Program-made: the position numbers and the translations under genes
Assembly: GCF_014805685.1 (NCBI RefSeq)
Contig: NC_060892.1
Span: forward strand, 16,535,990-16,599,989
Length of the DNA: 64,000 nt
Origin: Silurus meridionalis
Lineage: Eukaryota; Chordata; Actinopteri; Siluriformes; Siluridae
Direction of reading: 5' to 3'
In this document: piece after piece, positions 1 to 14,895 of the stretch
Numbering within the stretch: position 1 is the stretch's first letter
Layout: every line of letters begins with the position of its first letter
Notes under the pieces: generated by a model
What the model saw: the letters and a program-made list of their open reading frames with translations, nothing else
Told to the model about the DNA's origin: nothing
The model's database searches: none

Positions 1-203
1 GTACTCATTAAAGCGTGAGTATAAGGAAATCCCATAATGGCACTGTTGCCATGAGTACTGATTAGTACGCTAGGGTGAGTAGTGCAGTACGGGTTAGCCG
101 TACAGAGCTGTACCTTATCGGTTTACCAGATTAGCTCGTCAACCGGGAGCCACAATGACGGCGAATATCAACCCGAGCGCCCAGACAAACAGGCGCTTTA
201 AAC

Positions 204-535
204 ACTTACTTTGGCTGTTTCCGCGGAGAGGAGTTATATCCGACGTCTTCTTTTATGTTTTATCTTCTTTTGTCGCAGTTCCTCGCAGGTGCTGCTTTCA
301 TCACAGCTGAACTCCTTCTTCCTCACTGTCTCGTCATCACTACATTAAAACAAGCCCATTTCCCCAGTCCGTTAAACGGGGGAGGGGCGGGGCTACAGAC
401 ACACTCAGGCTGAAACACCGCTCTAGGGGGAAAAAAAATCAGAGCGACACCCACCGGCCGGTTATCGCCACTACAAGGCCCACACCAGGCACCTGATTCC
501 ACACACTCAGCGGCCATTTTGTTTTAGTGATGCTA
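204..535 (-). promoter_or_regulatory. CpG-rich promoter and probable untranslated first exon of an unidentified minus-strand gene
   Basis: Against the AT-rich background this block is rich in G, C and CpG. Read on the minus strand, it contains CAAAATGGCCGC near 520, a YY1-type element often found at the start of housekeeping transcripts, and ends in a perfect splice donor, GTAAGT (complement of 204-209), so the exon would end at base 210. An open frame of 64 codons (517 to 323, minus) starts at the YY1 ATG, but it is low-complexity, resembles no family I know and stops before the donor, so I read the exon as mostly 5' UTR. The gene body would lie left of the window. In human the RPS13 neighbour on this side is PIK3C2A, but orientation and identity cannot be confirmed here. 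Confidence 0.45.
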
Positions 536-548
536 AAATTCAATGTAC

Positions 549-549
549 T

Positions 550-595
<46 letters not shown>
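549..595. repeat. (TTTA)n microsatellite
   Basis: A tandem TTTA tetranucleotide tract, nearly uninterrupted. Confidence 0.9.
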
Positions 596-597
<2 letters not shown>

Positions 598-600
598 AAT

Positions 601-3200
601 AAAAGATGCAATCATATATGTTATATACCAAGTAGCAATAATAAGGGTTCTATTATTTGGAGTGACTTAAAAAATGTACAGGCCCCTTTACATACAGTAG
701 GTCCTTTAAGACAACAAGGAAAAGGGTTAAAGAGGCGTACTTATACTATATTTACTTGTGTGTATAAAACATTTAGCCGGAAAAAAGGCAAGAATATACA
801 TCTTAAAGCCAAGAATTGCATCTTTATCCCAAGACGATAGCGATATAAATTAAAAATTTTACGTTTTGCGCAGTAGGCAAACATAGCAGATTATATGTTG
901 TGCGATATGTTGGGATGCTGACGGGATGTACACATTGTGAGATGCCTTACTCTCACCAGCGGTTGACTGGTGTTAGAAGGCGTATTTCTTTCTGCATGTT
1001 CGGTGTTACAAAGCCCAATTTTAGCTCTTGTCTCTCTCCTTTTTATTGCCATCCCTAGACACTGAAACAGAGCACACCCTCCACTCGCAAAACAGCAATC
1101 GTCCATGCGCCCACTGCCATATCCATATATACTGTAAATATATGTATACTGTACTGTAAGTTGCTGTTTTGCTAAATTATGTACTGTAATTTAAATTATT
1201 AACAAATTGCAGTATACTACCCAATGCTGATCACCATTCTTTAAGACTACTGGGTATGCCATGTCTCAACTTTCGATGTTACAATGGGGTCATCGAAGTG
1301 CATCTACATCGTAACTCTGGGAATGCCTGTATACCACAAAAAATGTCAAGCAGTTTGGGATGTGTCAGATAGGAAGCACTAAGATCCATTAGTCTTTTTT
1401 CTTCTTGCTTATGCAACTCTTTCTCACGTGCTTGGCGTAACAGCATGTTGTTTTGTTTGAGGTATTAATAGTTTAATGTGAGCCCACAGCATCATGGATT
1501 AATTTATTGTTTTTTCTTAATCATGCACACACTCAAGCTAAAACATATCTATATCTGTCAGTGAATAAAAACAGTGTCGAACACCCCACCATTATGAAAT
1601 ACATTAAAATAAATTTAGTTGGAATCTATTTCTTTCTTTCTTTTTTGTTTTTTGTTTTTAAAAGGCAATTCTGACAGTAAACATGCTCCAACTAGCCTAA
1701 ATATTAATTCATATATTAAAATAATGTCTTATTTGTTTGTTTTACAATCTGTGCAGAGTACAGTACTCTATGAATTTGCTTCTAATATGGAGATAAAGTC
1801 CATTTCTATAGCAGGAAATTAGAACATTTATGATGATTAACAGCAAAGATGCCAATGTAAGTCCAGTACCAGTCCTGTTTACAGGGCCCAAATTTCTCAT
1901 AATATAATTATGTAAATGCTACAGAAAAACAGCTTTTTTGTATGTTGAGATCACAAGAAAACAAGAAAGAAAGAAAAATGCTTAGCCTTAGGGGTCCCGT
2001 TCTTGTAACAACTAAAAGCTGTTTGTTCAGGTCAGATCTGGCCAGTTTCACAGAGTCTGGTTTCCCTCTCCCATTCCTGTTTCATCTGTCAACAGCATGG
2101 TGGCTGATTGCACAAATACCTCACACCCACTCTTCACTCTCCTGTTTCCTGAAAAAAGTGTAGCATTCAGGTTCTTCACTGTGTTCTATACTGTTCTATA
2201 CTGTATATGGTTAGAATGACTATGACTATTTGACTTGACTATGTGCTTCTAAAATATGTGAGGAGAAATTATGGCTTTACTGGTGTGGGTGATAAGTTTG
2301 CTGATTAGTCAGGTAGGGGTTCAGACTCTAATGATTAATGCACTCCTTCTCTCCTTAACACATATTAACTCATTAATATGGATTAGACTCTATGACTAGT
2401 AATCAGTTAACACCCAATCAATTTTACCGAACCAAGACAGCTAAAAAAGACCCCTAAGCCAAAATCTTGACCATAGGTTCTTGTTTAATTTTTAGTTTCT
2501 CCTTGAGTATTTTCTATAAGGACATCAGCATTAGCAATTTCTGCCAATTTATCCCAAAATAACAATTAAGTTGTTAGAAGGACAAGCTAGACATATAAAC
2601 CACAGATGTATTCTCACAGTTCATTTACAATATTTACAGCTCTACAGCAGTCTACAAGTGATTTCACCTAGTTTTTGAGTTTGACGTTTAAAAGAGTTCA
2701 TTCCAATTTTCTAATTTGCATGTGCGTCCATCAAATGTATATGTAAATAATTTTTTTTTTCATAATTTCTATATCTTAATGATGTCTTAAAGGTGTCCAT
2801 TGATTTTTGCTAAGTACATTTGCACAAACTAGGTATTTGTCTAGTTACAATGGGCAGACAGAAATGACTGATGAAAAGATGGTGCTCTACAGTTCCCCCC
2901 CTTCATATCATCTCAGGGACTTTGCACAAATTGGAATGTGCAAAGGTTTTTCCGTCATAAGCAGTATAAATGTGCATGCTGCACATACGTTCAACAAACA
3001 ACACAGACATTAAGAGCAACAAAGCTCTAACAAACTACAGCAGCCTTGCTTGCTTGGCAGCAGAAGTGGAATATGTTTCTGAACACACAATTTACAACAG
3101 CTGGTTTTGTTGACAATTAGATTTTGTTTCTCTGTGGTTTGTTAAGATTTGAGATGAGATAGAAAATGAGAAGATAGACTATACGTAGGTTGCACTGGTT
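601..3200. other. AT-rich intergenic stretch, no gene seen
   Basis: Only short open frames without codon bias or family resemblance are present. No RNA gene or mobile-element end was recognised between the CpG block and the rps13 promoter. Confidence 0.6.
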
Positions 3201-3319
<119 letters not shown>

Positions 3320-3625
3320 CTCAATAATTTTTTCCCCACTGTATTATGTTTTAAATAATGCTTAATTAATAAAAAAATAAAAAATGCATATGCACAGCAG
3401 TAAATAGTTCTACGATTAAGTATTTATTTCTGAATTCAGTAAACGGTTGATGTAGGAGTTTATTTGTGTGTAATTATGTAGTATGCAGTGGACATTCGAG
3501 TTTCTTTAAATTAAATACACAATATCCGGATGTTCTTTATTCGTATAATACGAACTTCTCTAACATCTGTATTTATTTTAATAAAAACGTTATTAAAAAA
3601 TTAAGACTTTTTTTCTTTCTTGTCT

Positions 3626-3717
3626 TTATATAAACGTCACTTCCGCATGGGCGCACTCTACTTCCTGTCAGCCTCACTCTCCGCTCTCTCTTTCTCGGCT
3701 CTCTCGCGAACGCCATC
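3626..3717 (+). promoter_or_regulatory. rps13: rps13 core promoter and 5' UTR with TOP-like start
   Basis: A TATA-like element (TATATAAA, 3627-3634) lies about 30 bp before a pyrimidine run beginning CTTCCT at 3661. This spacing and sequence fit a 5' terminal oligopyrimidine (TOP) start, which in ribosomal protein mRNAs couples translation to mTOR signalling. An ETS/GABP-type site (ACTTCCG, 3639-3645) lies just downstream of the TATA element. The start codon sits in CGCCATCATG, overlapping a YY1-type motif. The further run of CT-rich sequence (3675-3707) gives alternative TOP starts. TSS position is inferred, not observed. Confidence 0.6.
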
Positions 3718-7042
<3,325 letters not shown>

Positions 7043-7061
7043 ATGTAAAGACTTTACACAA

Positions 7062-7067
7062 AATAAA
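7062..7067 (+). terminator. rps13: rps13 polyadenylation signal AATAAA
   Basis: AATAAA begins 20 bp after the stop codon, giving the very short 3' UTR typical of ribosomal protein genes. A T-rich stretch follows within 40 bp. Confidence 0.85.
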
Positions 7068-7069
7068 GA

Positions 7070-8800
7070 TCATTTGGATGAAGATGCATTTGTGTGCTTT
7101 TTTGTATTTTTTAATGCAAAAAAAGAAATTGCTCTTAATCCCATACATGTCACACAAACCTTTTTGTGCCTTTTTTAAAGGGAAAGCCATTGAAACACAA
7201 TTTGCAGATCTGAGATGTGAACAAATTAGTTCTATATACAGAAATTAAGTGATCATTTAAACAATGAAAGGAAAGAACATTTTCACTTATATGAAATTTG
7301 AATATCAAAGTTGTTGTTACTGCCGTACAGTTTTGCAGTAGAAATTGCACGGTCGATTCTGGTGCTCATGTAAAGCTGTTTGAAACCATCTACAGTTGGA
7401 TTACTGCAGTTTTGGTTGTGAGCCATTTTATTTGCATAGTATACGCTCACACTCGATGTTTATAAATATAAAGTGTAAAATGTCGAAGGTCCATGTTGAA
7501 CAATGCAGTTATTTTGGTTTAACTTAAAGGGTAGATCAGGTCTGTATAGATTAAACAGGAGTAGCTGAATCATTCCTGTTCATCTGCCCCCAAAACCTGC
7601 GATAGTTCAACCTGGGTTATCCTGAGTCTGTCATTATGTCGTTATGGTTAACTAACTTTCAAGTTCTCTATCTCTTTATCTGACAGACATTAAGTGACTT
7701 ATCTATGAACTTTCATAATTAGATTTTTATTTTTGCAGTGTTTTCAATAATGGACATTGTTCCAAAACAGCTGCATAGAAATAGATAATGAATATGAATT
7801 TTCAATTCGTTAATGATTCTTTAAAGTCTATTCTTAATGAGCAAATGAGTCATGAATCATAATGACATTAAGAAAAACTTACAGGAACCAGAATCAACAG
7901 TAAGTTCATACACATAATCAGTTTCATCATTGTTGATGTTATGAATAATGAAGACAAATGTCAGTGCAAAAGTTATTTAGCTTACTGTTCCTTTTTGAAT
8001 GCATATTATTTACAGTGGCTTATTATCCCACTCATTATCTTACATGTTCGAGGAGCATTAACACAACTAGAAAAATGTATTGATCATTCATGGAACACTT
8101 GCGAGTTGTTGCAGTGATATTTTTATTTTCATTCATGATTTAGTAAGATTAGACCTAGATAGATTTTAAATAAACGCAATTTTAATTGAGGTACTTTAAG
8201 CACCTAAGCATAGAGCTACGCATTTAACTAAAGCTTAATGTTTTATGCAATGGGATTATCAAAATAGTTATTTTTTGTTGGTGTTTTTGGTTAAACATTT
8301 GGGTTCTTGATCATTAACACCTCCCATGACCTCTGTTTAACAGTTATTGAGTTCATTTAGTTTTTTTTTTCTCTGCTGCAGAGCAAAACGATTCAGTGAG
8401 GAGAAAATTACCTCGAGCTGAACCGTTTCATCTGTTCCTCAGAGAGACTGTTAACATTGAGTCACCTTGCTGCAGTGAGTGAGAGAGAGAATGATGGACA
8501 GAAAGAAAGGCAGGATAGACAGAAATTAATAGAGAAATAGGATGAAAAACAGAAAATACATTGTTTAAAATAAATACAAATTCAATAATCAAATTCTTAG
8601 GCATAAGAAATAAATGCAGAGAGATTCATAGAAAAGATTATTGCAGAAAGTCTGAACGAGGGAGCTGGATAGAGAGAGAAGAATGGAAAGAACATGATAT
8701 GGACAGAGTGATGCAATGATAGATCAAGACAGGCAGAAAAAAAGATGGATAGAGACTGAATGAAAGGCAGAAAGTAATTGTGATATATATGGATAGTTTA
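7070..8800. other. AT-rich intergenic stretch, no gene seen
   Basis: No coding or RNA feature was recognised between the rps13 poly(A) site and the GATA repeat next to the Tc1 element. Confidence 0.6.
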
Positions 8801-8815
8801 TATCTATATATAGAT

Positions 8816-8850
<35 letters not shown>
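8801..8850. repeat. (GATA)n microsatellite
   Basis: TATAGATA grading into pure GATA tetranucleotides; it directly abuts the left Tc1 inverted repeat. Confidence 0.9.
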
Positions 8851-9195
8851 CACACAGTGGGGCAAAAAAGTATTTAGTCAGCCACCAATTGTGCAAGTCC
8901 TTCCACTTAAAATAATGAGAGGCCTGTAATTTTCATCATAGGTACACTTCAACTATGAGAGACAAAATTTTAAAAAATATTTTTAAAGAATTTATTTGCA
9001 AATTGTGGTGGAAAATAAGTATTTGGTCACCTACAAAAAAGCAAGATTTCTGGCTCTCACAGACCTGTAATTTCTTTTTTAAAAGGCTACTCTGTCCTCC
9101 ACTTGTTACCTGTATTAATGGCACCTGTTTGAACTCTTTATCAGTATAAAAGGCACCTGTCCACAACTTCAAACAGTCAGACTCCAAACTCCACT

Positions 9196-10890
9196 ATGGC
9201 TAAGACCAAAGAGCTGTCAAAGGACACCAGAAACAAAATTGTAGACCTGCACCAGGCTGGGAAGACTGAATCTGCAGCTTGGTGTGAAGAAATCAACTGT
9301 GGGAGCAATTATTAGAAAATGGAAGACATACAAGGCCACTGATAATCTCCCTCGATCTGGGGCTCCACGCAAGATCTCACCACGTGGGGTCAAAATGATC
9401 AAAAGAACGGTGAGCAAAAATCCCAGAACCATACCTAGTGAATTACCTGCAGAGAGCTGGGACCAACATAAAGGCTACCATAAGTAACACACCATGCCAC
9501 CAGGGACTCAAATCCTGCAGTGCCAGACGTGTCCCCCTGCTTAAGCCAGTACATGCCCGGGCCCGTCTGAAGTTTGCTGGAGAGCATTTGGATGATCTAG
9601 AAGAGGACTGGAAGAATGTCATATGATCAGATGAAACCAAAATAGAACATTTTGGTAAAAACGCAACTTGTCGTGTTTGGAGAAGAAAGAATGCTTAGTT
9701 GCATACCTACTGTGAAGCATGGGGGTGGAAACATGCTTTGGGGCTGTTTTTCTGCAAAGGGTCCAAGACGACTGAACCGTGTAAAGGAAAGAGTGAATGG
9801 GGCCAAGTATCTTGAGATTTTGAGTAAAAACCTCTTTTCATCAGCAAGAGCATGAAAGATGAAAGAGCATATCTACTGCAGACAGGAAGAGACTAGACAA
9901 GCTGATCAGGAAGGCCAGCTCTGTCCTGGGGATTCCCCTGGACACTGTACAGGAGGTGGGAGAAAGGAGGATGGTAACAAAACTATCATCATTGCTGGAG
10001 AACGCCTCCCACCCCCTGTATGAAACCGTTACATCGCTGAGCAGCTCTTTTAGTAACAGACTAATACATCCCAAGTGTCTGAAGGAGCGATACAGAAGGT
10101 CTTTTCTCCCTGCTGCCATTAGACTATACAACCAAAGCTGTTCCCAGTAAAACCAGTCACCAACATACAACACTGCTATTACTTTTTAAGATGTGCAATA
10201 ACTTTATCTGTGTGAAATATTATTAAACAAATCAGGTACAATATTATGTGCAATATTACCAGCAATTTACGTGAAATACTACCTCAAAACATGACTTAAA
10301 AAGCGTACTTTTGTTTTTTTTTCCTATTTGTATTATTACATTGTACTGTATATATACTGGTATTGTAGTATATGTATATTATTTTTAGATATTTGCATTT
10401 ATTTTTATTTCTTTGTTATTATTATTATTATTATTGTTATTATTTATTTTTATTTCTGTTTTTTATTTTTTTGTATATTCTTCTTTTTTTTATATATATT
10501 TGCATCTATTTTTATTTCTTTGTCTTGCTGCTGTAACATAGAAATTTCCCCACTGTGGGACGAATAAAGGTTTATCTTATCTTATCTTATCTTATCTTAT
10601 GAAACGTGGCTGGGTCTTTCAGCATGACAATGATCCCAAACACACCGCCCGGACAACGAAGGAGTTGCTTCGTAAAAAAACATTTCAAGGTCCTGGAGTG
10701 GCCTAGCCAGTCTCCAGATCTCAACCCCATAGAAAATCTTTGGAGGAAGTTAAAAATCCGTGTTGCCCAAAACATCACTGCTCTAGAGGAGATCTGCATG
10801 GAGGAATGGGCCAAACTACCAGCATCAGTGTGTAAAAACCTTGTGGAGACTTACAGAAAATCTCTGTCATTGCCAACAAAGGGTATATAA
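9196..10890 (+). pseudogene. Tc1 transposase pseudogene, split by a LINE insertion
   Basis: Starts [20 protein letters not shown], then the paired-like DNA-binding segment ([29 protein letters not shown]), the catalytic core and a C-terminal part ([20 protein letters not shown]). Of the DDE triad, SDET at the first Asp is preceded by a TGA where Trp is expected (near 9623), the second Asp lies in QHDNDPKHT just after the insertion, and the Glu lies in NPIENLW. Several frameshifts (near 9280, 9440-9490, 9630 and after 10630) and the LINE at 9858-10598 make it non-functional. The enzyme would have cut and pasted the element at TA sites. Confidence 0.92.
9858..10598 (+). mobile_element. 5'-truncated non-LTR retrotransposon (LINE) 3' end nested in the Tc1
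   Basis: The insert is flanked by the direct repeat ATGAAA (9852-9857 and 10599-10604). It carries the C-terminal coding end of a LINE ORF2 (LDKLIRKASSVLG, then HPLYETVTSLSSSFSNRL and RYRRSFLPAAIRLYN, to about 10149), an AT-rich 3' UTR, and a tail of (TTATC)n copies after AATAAAGG at 10563. A short tandem tail is usual for L2/Rex-type fish LINEs; which of these clades it belongs to is not certain from this fragment. Confidence 0.82.
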
Positions 10891-11115
10891 CAAAGTATTA
10901 AGATGAACTTTTGTTATTGACCAAATATTTATTTTCCATCATAATTTGCAAATAAATTCTTTAAAAATCCAACAATGTGATTTTCTGGAATTTATTTTCT
11001 CATTTTGTCTCTCATAGTTGAAGTGTACCTATGATGAAAATTACAGGCCTCTCATCTTTTAAAGTGGGAGAACTTGCACAATTGGTGGCTGACTAAATAC
11101 TTTTTTGCCCCACTG

Positions 11116-11743
11116 TATATATATTAGAGACAGAATGATGGACAGAATGTAATGAGCAGTGTGACTGAAGGATAATTTGATGGATGAAAGGAAGCAATTA
11201 AAGGAACACAGGAGAGAGGAGTGTTAAGAGGATGATGTGATGGACAAAGTTATAATTAAACTGCAAATTCACCTTCATTGTTGCACTCATTGCTCTGATA
11301 TAAGGTTTGCTGTGACTCAGTGTTCTGCTGTCAATCACACACACGGACACTCTCCTGTCGACCTTCGGTCACATGAAAAAAAACTTTTTTTTAAATATTG
11401 CTGTCATATCTTGCTTCAAAAAACCTTTGATTTTATTTAATGGCATTAGGAAACTATCCTGAATGTTACAGCAAAGAAATATCTGTATAATGTGATAAAA
11501 AAATAAAAATAAAACATAAGTTTCCTTTATTATTGTTCAGCATCCACTGAGCAAGTTCCTGCTTATATTATAGCAGCTATAAACATCCATTCCCACAGTT
11601 ACTTATTTCATGAACTAATTTCACTACTGCCTACATCCAGTCAAAAGTCACACACCTTCTCCTTTAGTTACACACCTTCTCTTATTACTTTTTCATCATT
11701 GTACATTAATACTAAATACATCCAAACTGTGAAAGAACACAGT

Positions 11744-11811
<68 letters not shown>

Positions 11812-12112
11812 CGTATATATATACCTTATATATATAATATATTATTATTATTATTATTTATCATTATTTATTTATTTTTTTCTATTTTTGATTGTTGATA
11901 ACAACTTTGCACACTATTGGCATTCCCTCAGCCTCATTAACTGGTCACCTGGAATGGTTTTTCCAGCTTTTCCTCCACTCTCTCCAGTCAAACTTATCCC
12001 AGACCATCTCAACCTTATTTAATGGGTTAAGTTTCGACTTACTGTATCTAATGTCCGTTCCAATCACACATTCCTTGTGTTTCTTGGTCTCTTTGCTAAT
12101 TGTTCTTTCAAA
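11116..12112. other. Intergenic stretch with one (TA)n tract, no gene seen
   Basis: AT-rich DNA. The only clear structure is pure TA from 11749 to 11808 followed by TATTAT-type low complexity to about 11870. Confidence 0.6.
11749..11808. repeat. (TA)n microsatellite
   Basis: About 30 uninterrupted TA dinucleotides. Confidence 0.95.
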
Positions 12113-12930
12113 GTACAACCCCAATTCCAAAAAAGTTGGGACATGTGCAAAATGTTAATAAAAACAGAATGCAATGATTTGCTAAAAAAAAAAAAAGAAA
12201 AAACTCAAATGTTTAAACTGAGAATATATACAAAATCATTATAAATTTAATGGAAAAAGTTGAAATAAGGCCATGTTTACCACTGTGTAGTTTTCTGTCT
12301 GAAATGGTTTCTGCAAGACCAACATTTCCAGGACTCCTTGTTATTCCCTACACTGAAGATTGTTTTAAAAGTTTTTAATGATGTTGGCTGTATGTTTAAG
12401 GTCGTTGTCCTGCTGCAGAATAACTTTGGGTCCAGTCAGACACCTCCCTAAGGGAATTGCATGATGGATAAGTATCTGGCTGTATTTCTCAGTATTGAGG
12501 ACACTATTAATCCTGACCAAATCTCCAACTCTATTTGCAGAAATGCAGCCAAAAAGTAGCAAAGAACCCTCCTCCACTGTTTCCTGCAGACACTCATTAT
12601 TGTATTATTTTATTGTTATATTGCTCTCCATCCCTTCAGAAAACAACTTGCCTCCTGCAACAGCCAAATATTAAATGTAAACACTTTCACTCATCAGTCA
12701 AGAGCACCTGCTGCCATTTTTCTGCAGCCCAGTTCATGCATAGTTGAGTCACATAGCCTTGTTTCCATGTCTGGAGAGTTGATAGGTATATAACCCACTG
12801 GTTTCCACCAGTTTTTTTTTTTTACTGATGGCACAAATGCTTCTGGTGTTATCTGTTCCACTTTAAAGTGCGTCAGAACAACAGGGGGCATGCCAACAAA
12901 AGAATTTTTTTTTCTTCAGAAGGGACTGAG
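12113..12930 (-). mobile_element. Degenerate Tc1-like element remnant
   Basis: The left edge has the fish-wide terminal sequence AACCCCAATTCCAAAAAAGT. On the minus strand, 12577-12365 encodes a decayed Tc1 catalytic segment: LLLFGCISANRVGDLV, SQILIHHAIP and QQDNDLKHTANIIK, the second-Asp block of the DDE domain. Further decayed transposase-like sequence continues to about 12930 (minus). No matching right terminus was identified, so the right limit is approximate. Confidence 0.75.
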
Positions 12931-13842
12931 CACTTAAATATTTATACTGCTCAGAGGCGTTTAATGTGGAGTGCACCGGATCCTGACAAGGCTAAACACA
13001 GGTGTAAAATGAACCTGAGAAACATTTATACTTAAGGAGAAAGGAAGCAAAAAGAAGCACATCTGTGCAGAGAATGATGGAAGCAAAACATAAATGCTTC
13101 TGCCAAAGTGTGTTGCATCAAAGTGTGAGTAAATGATAAACCTGAATCTCTATCCTGCTAGTATTGATGAAGATAAATTGACATCAGTGTGCATCACAAA
13201 TATTTACAGCCAGCATCAGAACATTGGAATACTGCTATGTGATGCATAGTAAGCATCAATTTAAATATTGTGTTTCTCGAGTCATTGAGATAACAGATTA
13301 AACACAAATAGTTGGAATTATCATAAAAATTTTATCATATGAGACTTTTATCTGTATAAACCAATACTTCGAATAGGTTTTTTATTTTATTTAATTTTAT
13401 CTGTTTGTACATCCAGATTTCTGCACCAAACAGCTAAAATGTTGTTTAGTCTGACCAGAAGTTATTTCTAAAAAATTCTAATTTTGTCCGTTGAATTGTA
13501 AGTTCATCACTAAGGCTGAATAGTGTGGGTGCCAATATGTACATACAATAATGAATATAATAAATAATGCTATTTTAACATGAATTCTACTCATACAGGT
13601 AAGCTGTGTACAGGTTTTTGCTAAATTCAAGAACAGAAAGCATGAACAAAGAATTTACACTCATTACAGTCAGTTTAGAGAGCTATAAAACTGAAATAAA
13701 GATCATATTTAAAATATTATTTATTATGTTATATTAAAAATATTTAAATAGTACTATATTTATTATCAGTCTATAGATACTACTGTTAGTACTACTGGTA
13801 CTTTAACTAACACTGGTTCTGCTACTATGAATACCATTGCTA
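12931..13842. other. AT-rich intergenic stretch, no gene seen
   Basis: No coding, RNA or repeat feature was recognised before the trinucleotide tract. Confidence 0.5.
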
Positions 13843-13933
13843 ATACTACTTTTACTATAAATACTACTACTGTTGATACTACCACTACTTTTATAACTAC
13901 TACTACTACTACTATTATTATTATTACTACTAC
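13843..13933. repeat. (TAC/TAT)n trinucleotide tract
   Basis: Imperfect TAC, TAT and TTA triplets flank the 3' tail of the RTE LINE. Similar TAC triplets resume beyond its other end (18924-19020), so the LINE appears to have landed inside a triplet repeat. Confidence 0.8.
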
Positions 13934-13963
13934 TTCTTCTTCTTCTTCTTTTGGCTGCTCCCA

Positions 13964-14476
13964 TTAGGGGTTGCCACAGCGGATCATCCGTCTCCATACC
14001 ACCCTGTCCTCTACATCTGCCTCTTTCACACCAACTACCTGCATGTCTTCCCTCACCACATCCATAAACCTCCTCCTTGGCCTTCCTCTTTCACTCTTAC
14101 CTGGTGGCTCCATCCTCAGCCTTCTTCTACCAGTATAACTCATGTCCCTCCTCTGCACATGTCCAAACCATCTCAATCTCGCCTCCCTCACCTTGTCACC
14201 AAAATGTCCTACATGGGCTGTCCCTCTAATAAACTAATTTCTAATCTTGTCCATCCTCGTCACTCCCAACGAAAACCTTAACATCTTCAGCTCTGCTACC
14301 TCCAGCTCCGCCTCCAGTCTTTTACTTAATGCCACTGTCTCTAAACCATACAACATCGCAGGTCTCACCACAGTCCTATAAACTTTCCCTTTCATTCTTG
14401 CAGATACCCTACTATCACAAATCACTCCTGTCACTCTTCTCCACACACTCCACCGTGCTTGCACTCTTTTCTTCAC
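13964..14476 (-). pseudogene. RTE ORF C-terminal region (broken)
   Basis: Two frames, 14476-14234 and 14191-13964, carry the end of the RTE polyprotein. The first contains the RT thumb-like segment RPAMLYGLETVALSKR...LKMLRFSLGVTRMDKIRNE. The second contains RLRWFGHVQRRDMSYTGRR and GRPRRRFMDVVREDMQVVGV. The same blocks recur in copies B, C and D, which confirms them as LINE-derived. Confidence 0.9.
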
Positions 14477-14501
14477 TTCCCTAACACACTTTACTTCCCT
14501 A

Positions 14502-14797
14502 ACATCATCATCACTGTACCTCGCAACATCGTATATCTGCTACAAATGAACATTCGGTGCAACCCAGATGAGGATAGGTTCCCTCTTGAGTCTGGTTTCT
14601 CTCAAGGTTTCTTCCTTATGCCATCTCAGGGGTTTTTTCCTTGCCACAGTCGCCACCGGCTTGCTCATCGGGGACAAACTTACCTATAAAGAACATATTC
14701 ACTTTTAATCACCACATTATCTGTGTAAAGCTGCTTTGAGACAATGTTCATTGTTAAAAGCGCTATACAAATAAAAATGAATTGAATTGAATTGAAT
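14502..14797 (+). mobile_element. L2-type LINE 3' UTR fragment with (TGAAT)n tail
   Basis: Contains the block ATTCGGTGCAACCCAGATGA, then CTCAAGGTTTCTTCC, then AGCGCTATACAAATAAAAAT followed by TGAAT repeats. The same sequence occurs at 27689-27879 and, inverted and with a different tail, at 14896-15140, so this is a retrotransposon 3' end. It lies within RTE copy A. Confidence 0.85.
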
Positions 14798-14895
14798 ATC
14801 CTGCACCACCCTCACATACTTCTCTGACACACCTGACTTCCTCATACAATACCACAACTCCTCTCTTGGCATCCTGTCGTATGCTTTCTCTAAAT

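Larger units (their letters stand above)
8855..11115 (+). mobile_element. Tc1/mariner DNA transposon with long inverted repeats, interrupted by a nested LINE
   Basis: The ends are inverted copies starting CAGTGGGGCAAAAAAGTATT (8855) and its complement ending at 11115. The right end is followed by TA, the Tc1 target. A second inverted match about 90 bp inside each end (near 8941-8970 and 11000-11030) gives the IR/DR arrangement known from Sleeping Beauty-type Tc1 elements. Without the 741-bp nested insertion and its duplicated target, the element would be about 1.5 kb, normal for a Tc1. The transposase inside is dead. A GATA tract sits directly before the left end, where a clean TA is not visible. 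Confidence 0.93.

Noticed and set aside
323..517. 64-codon minus-strand frame starting at a YY1-type ATG
   Set aside because: Low complexity, no family resemblance, and it stops before the splice donor; better read as 5' UTR.
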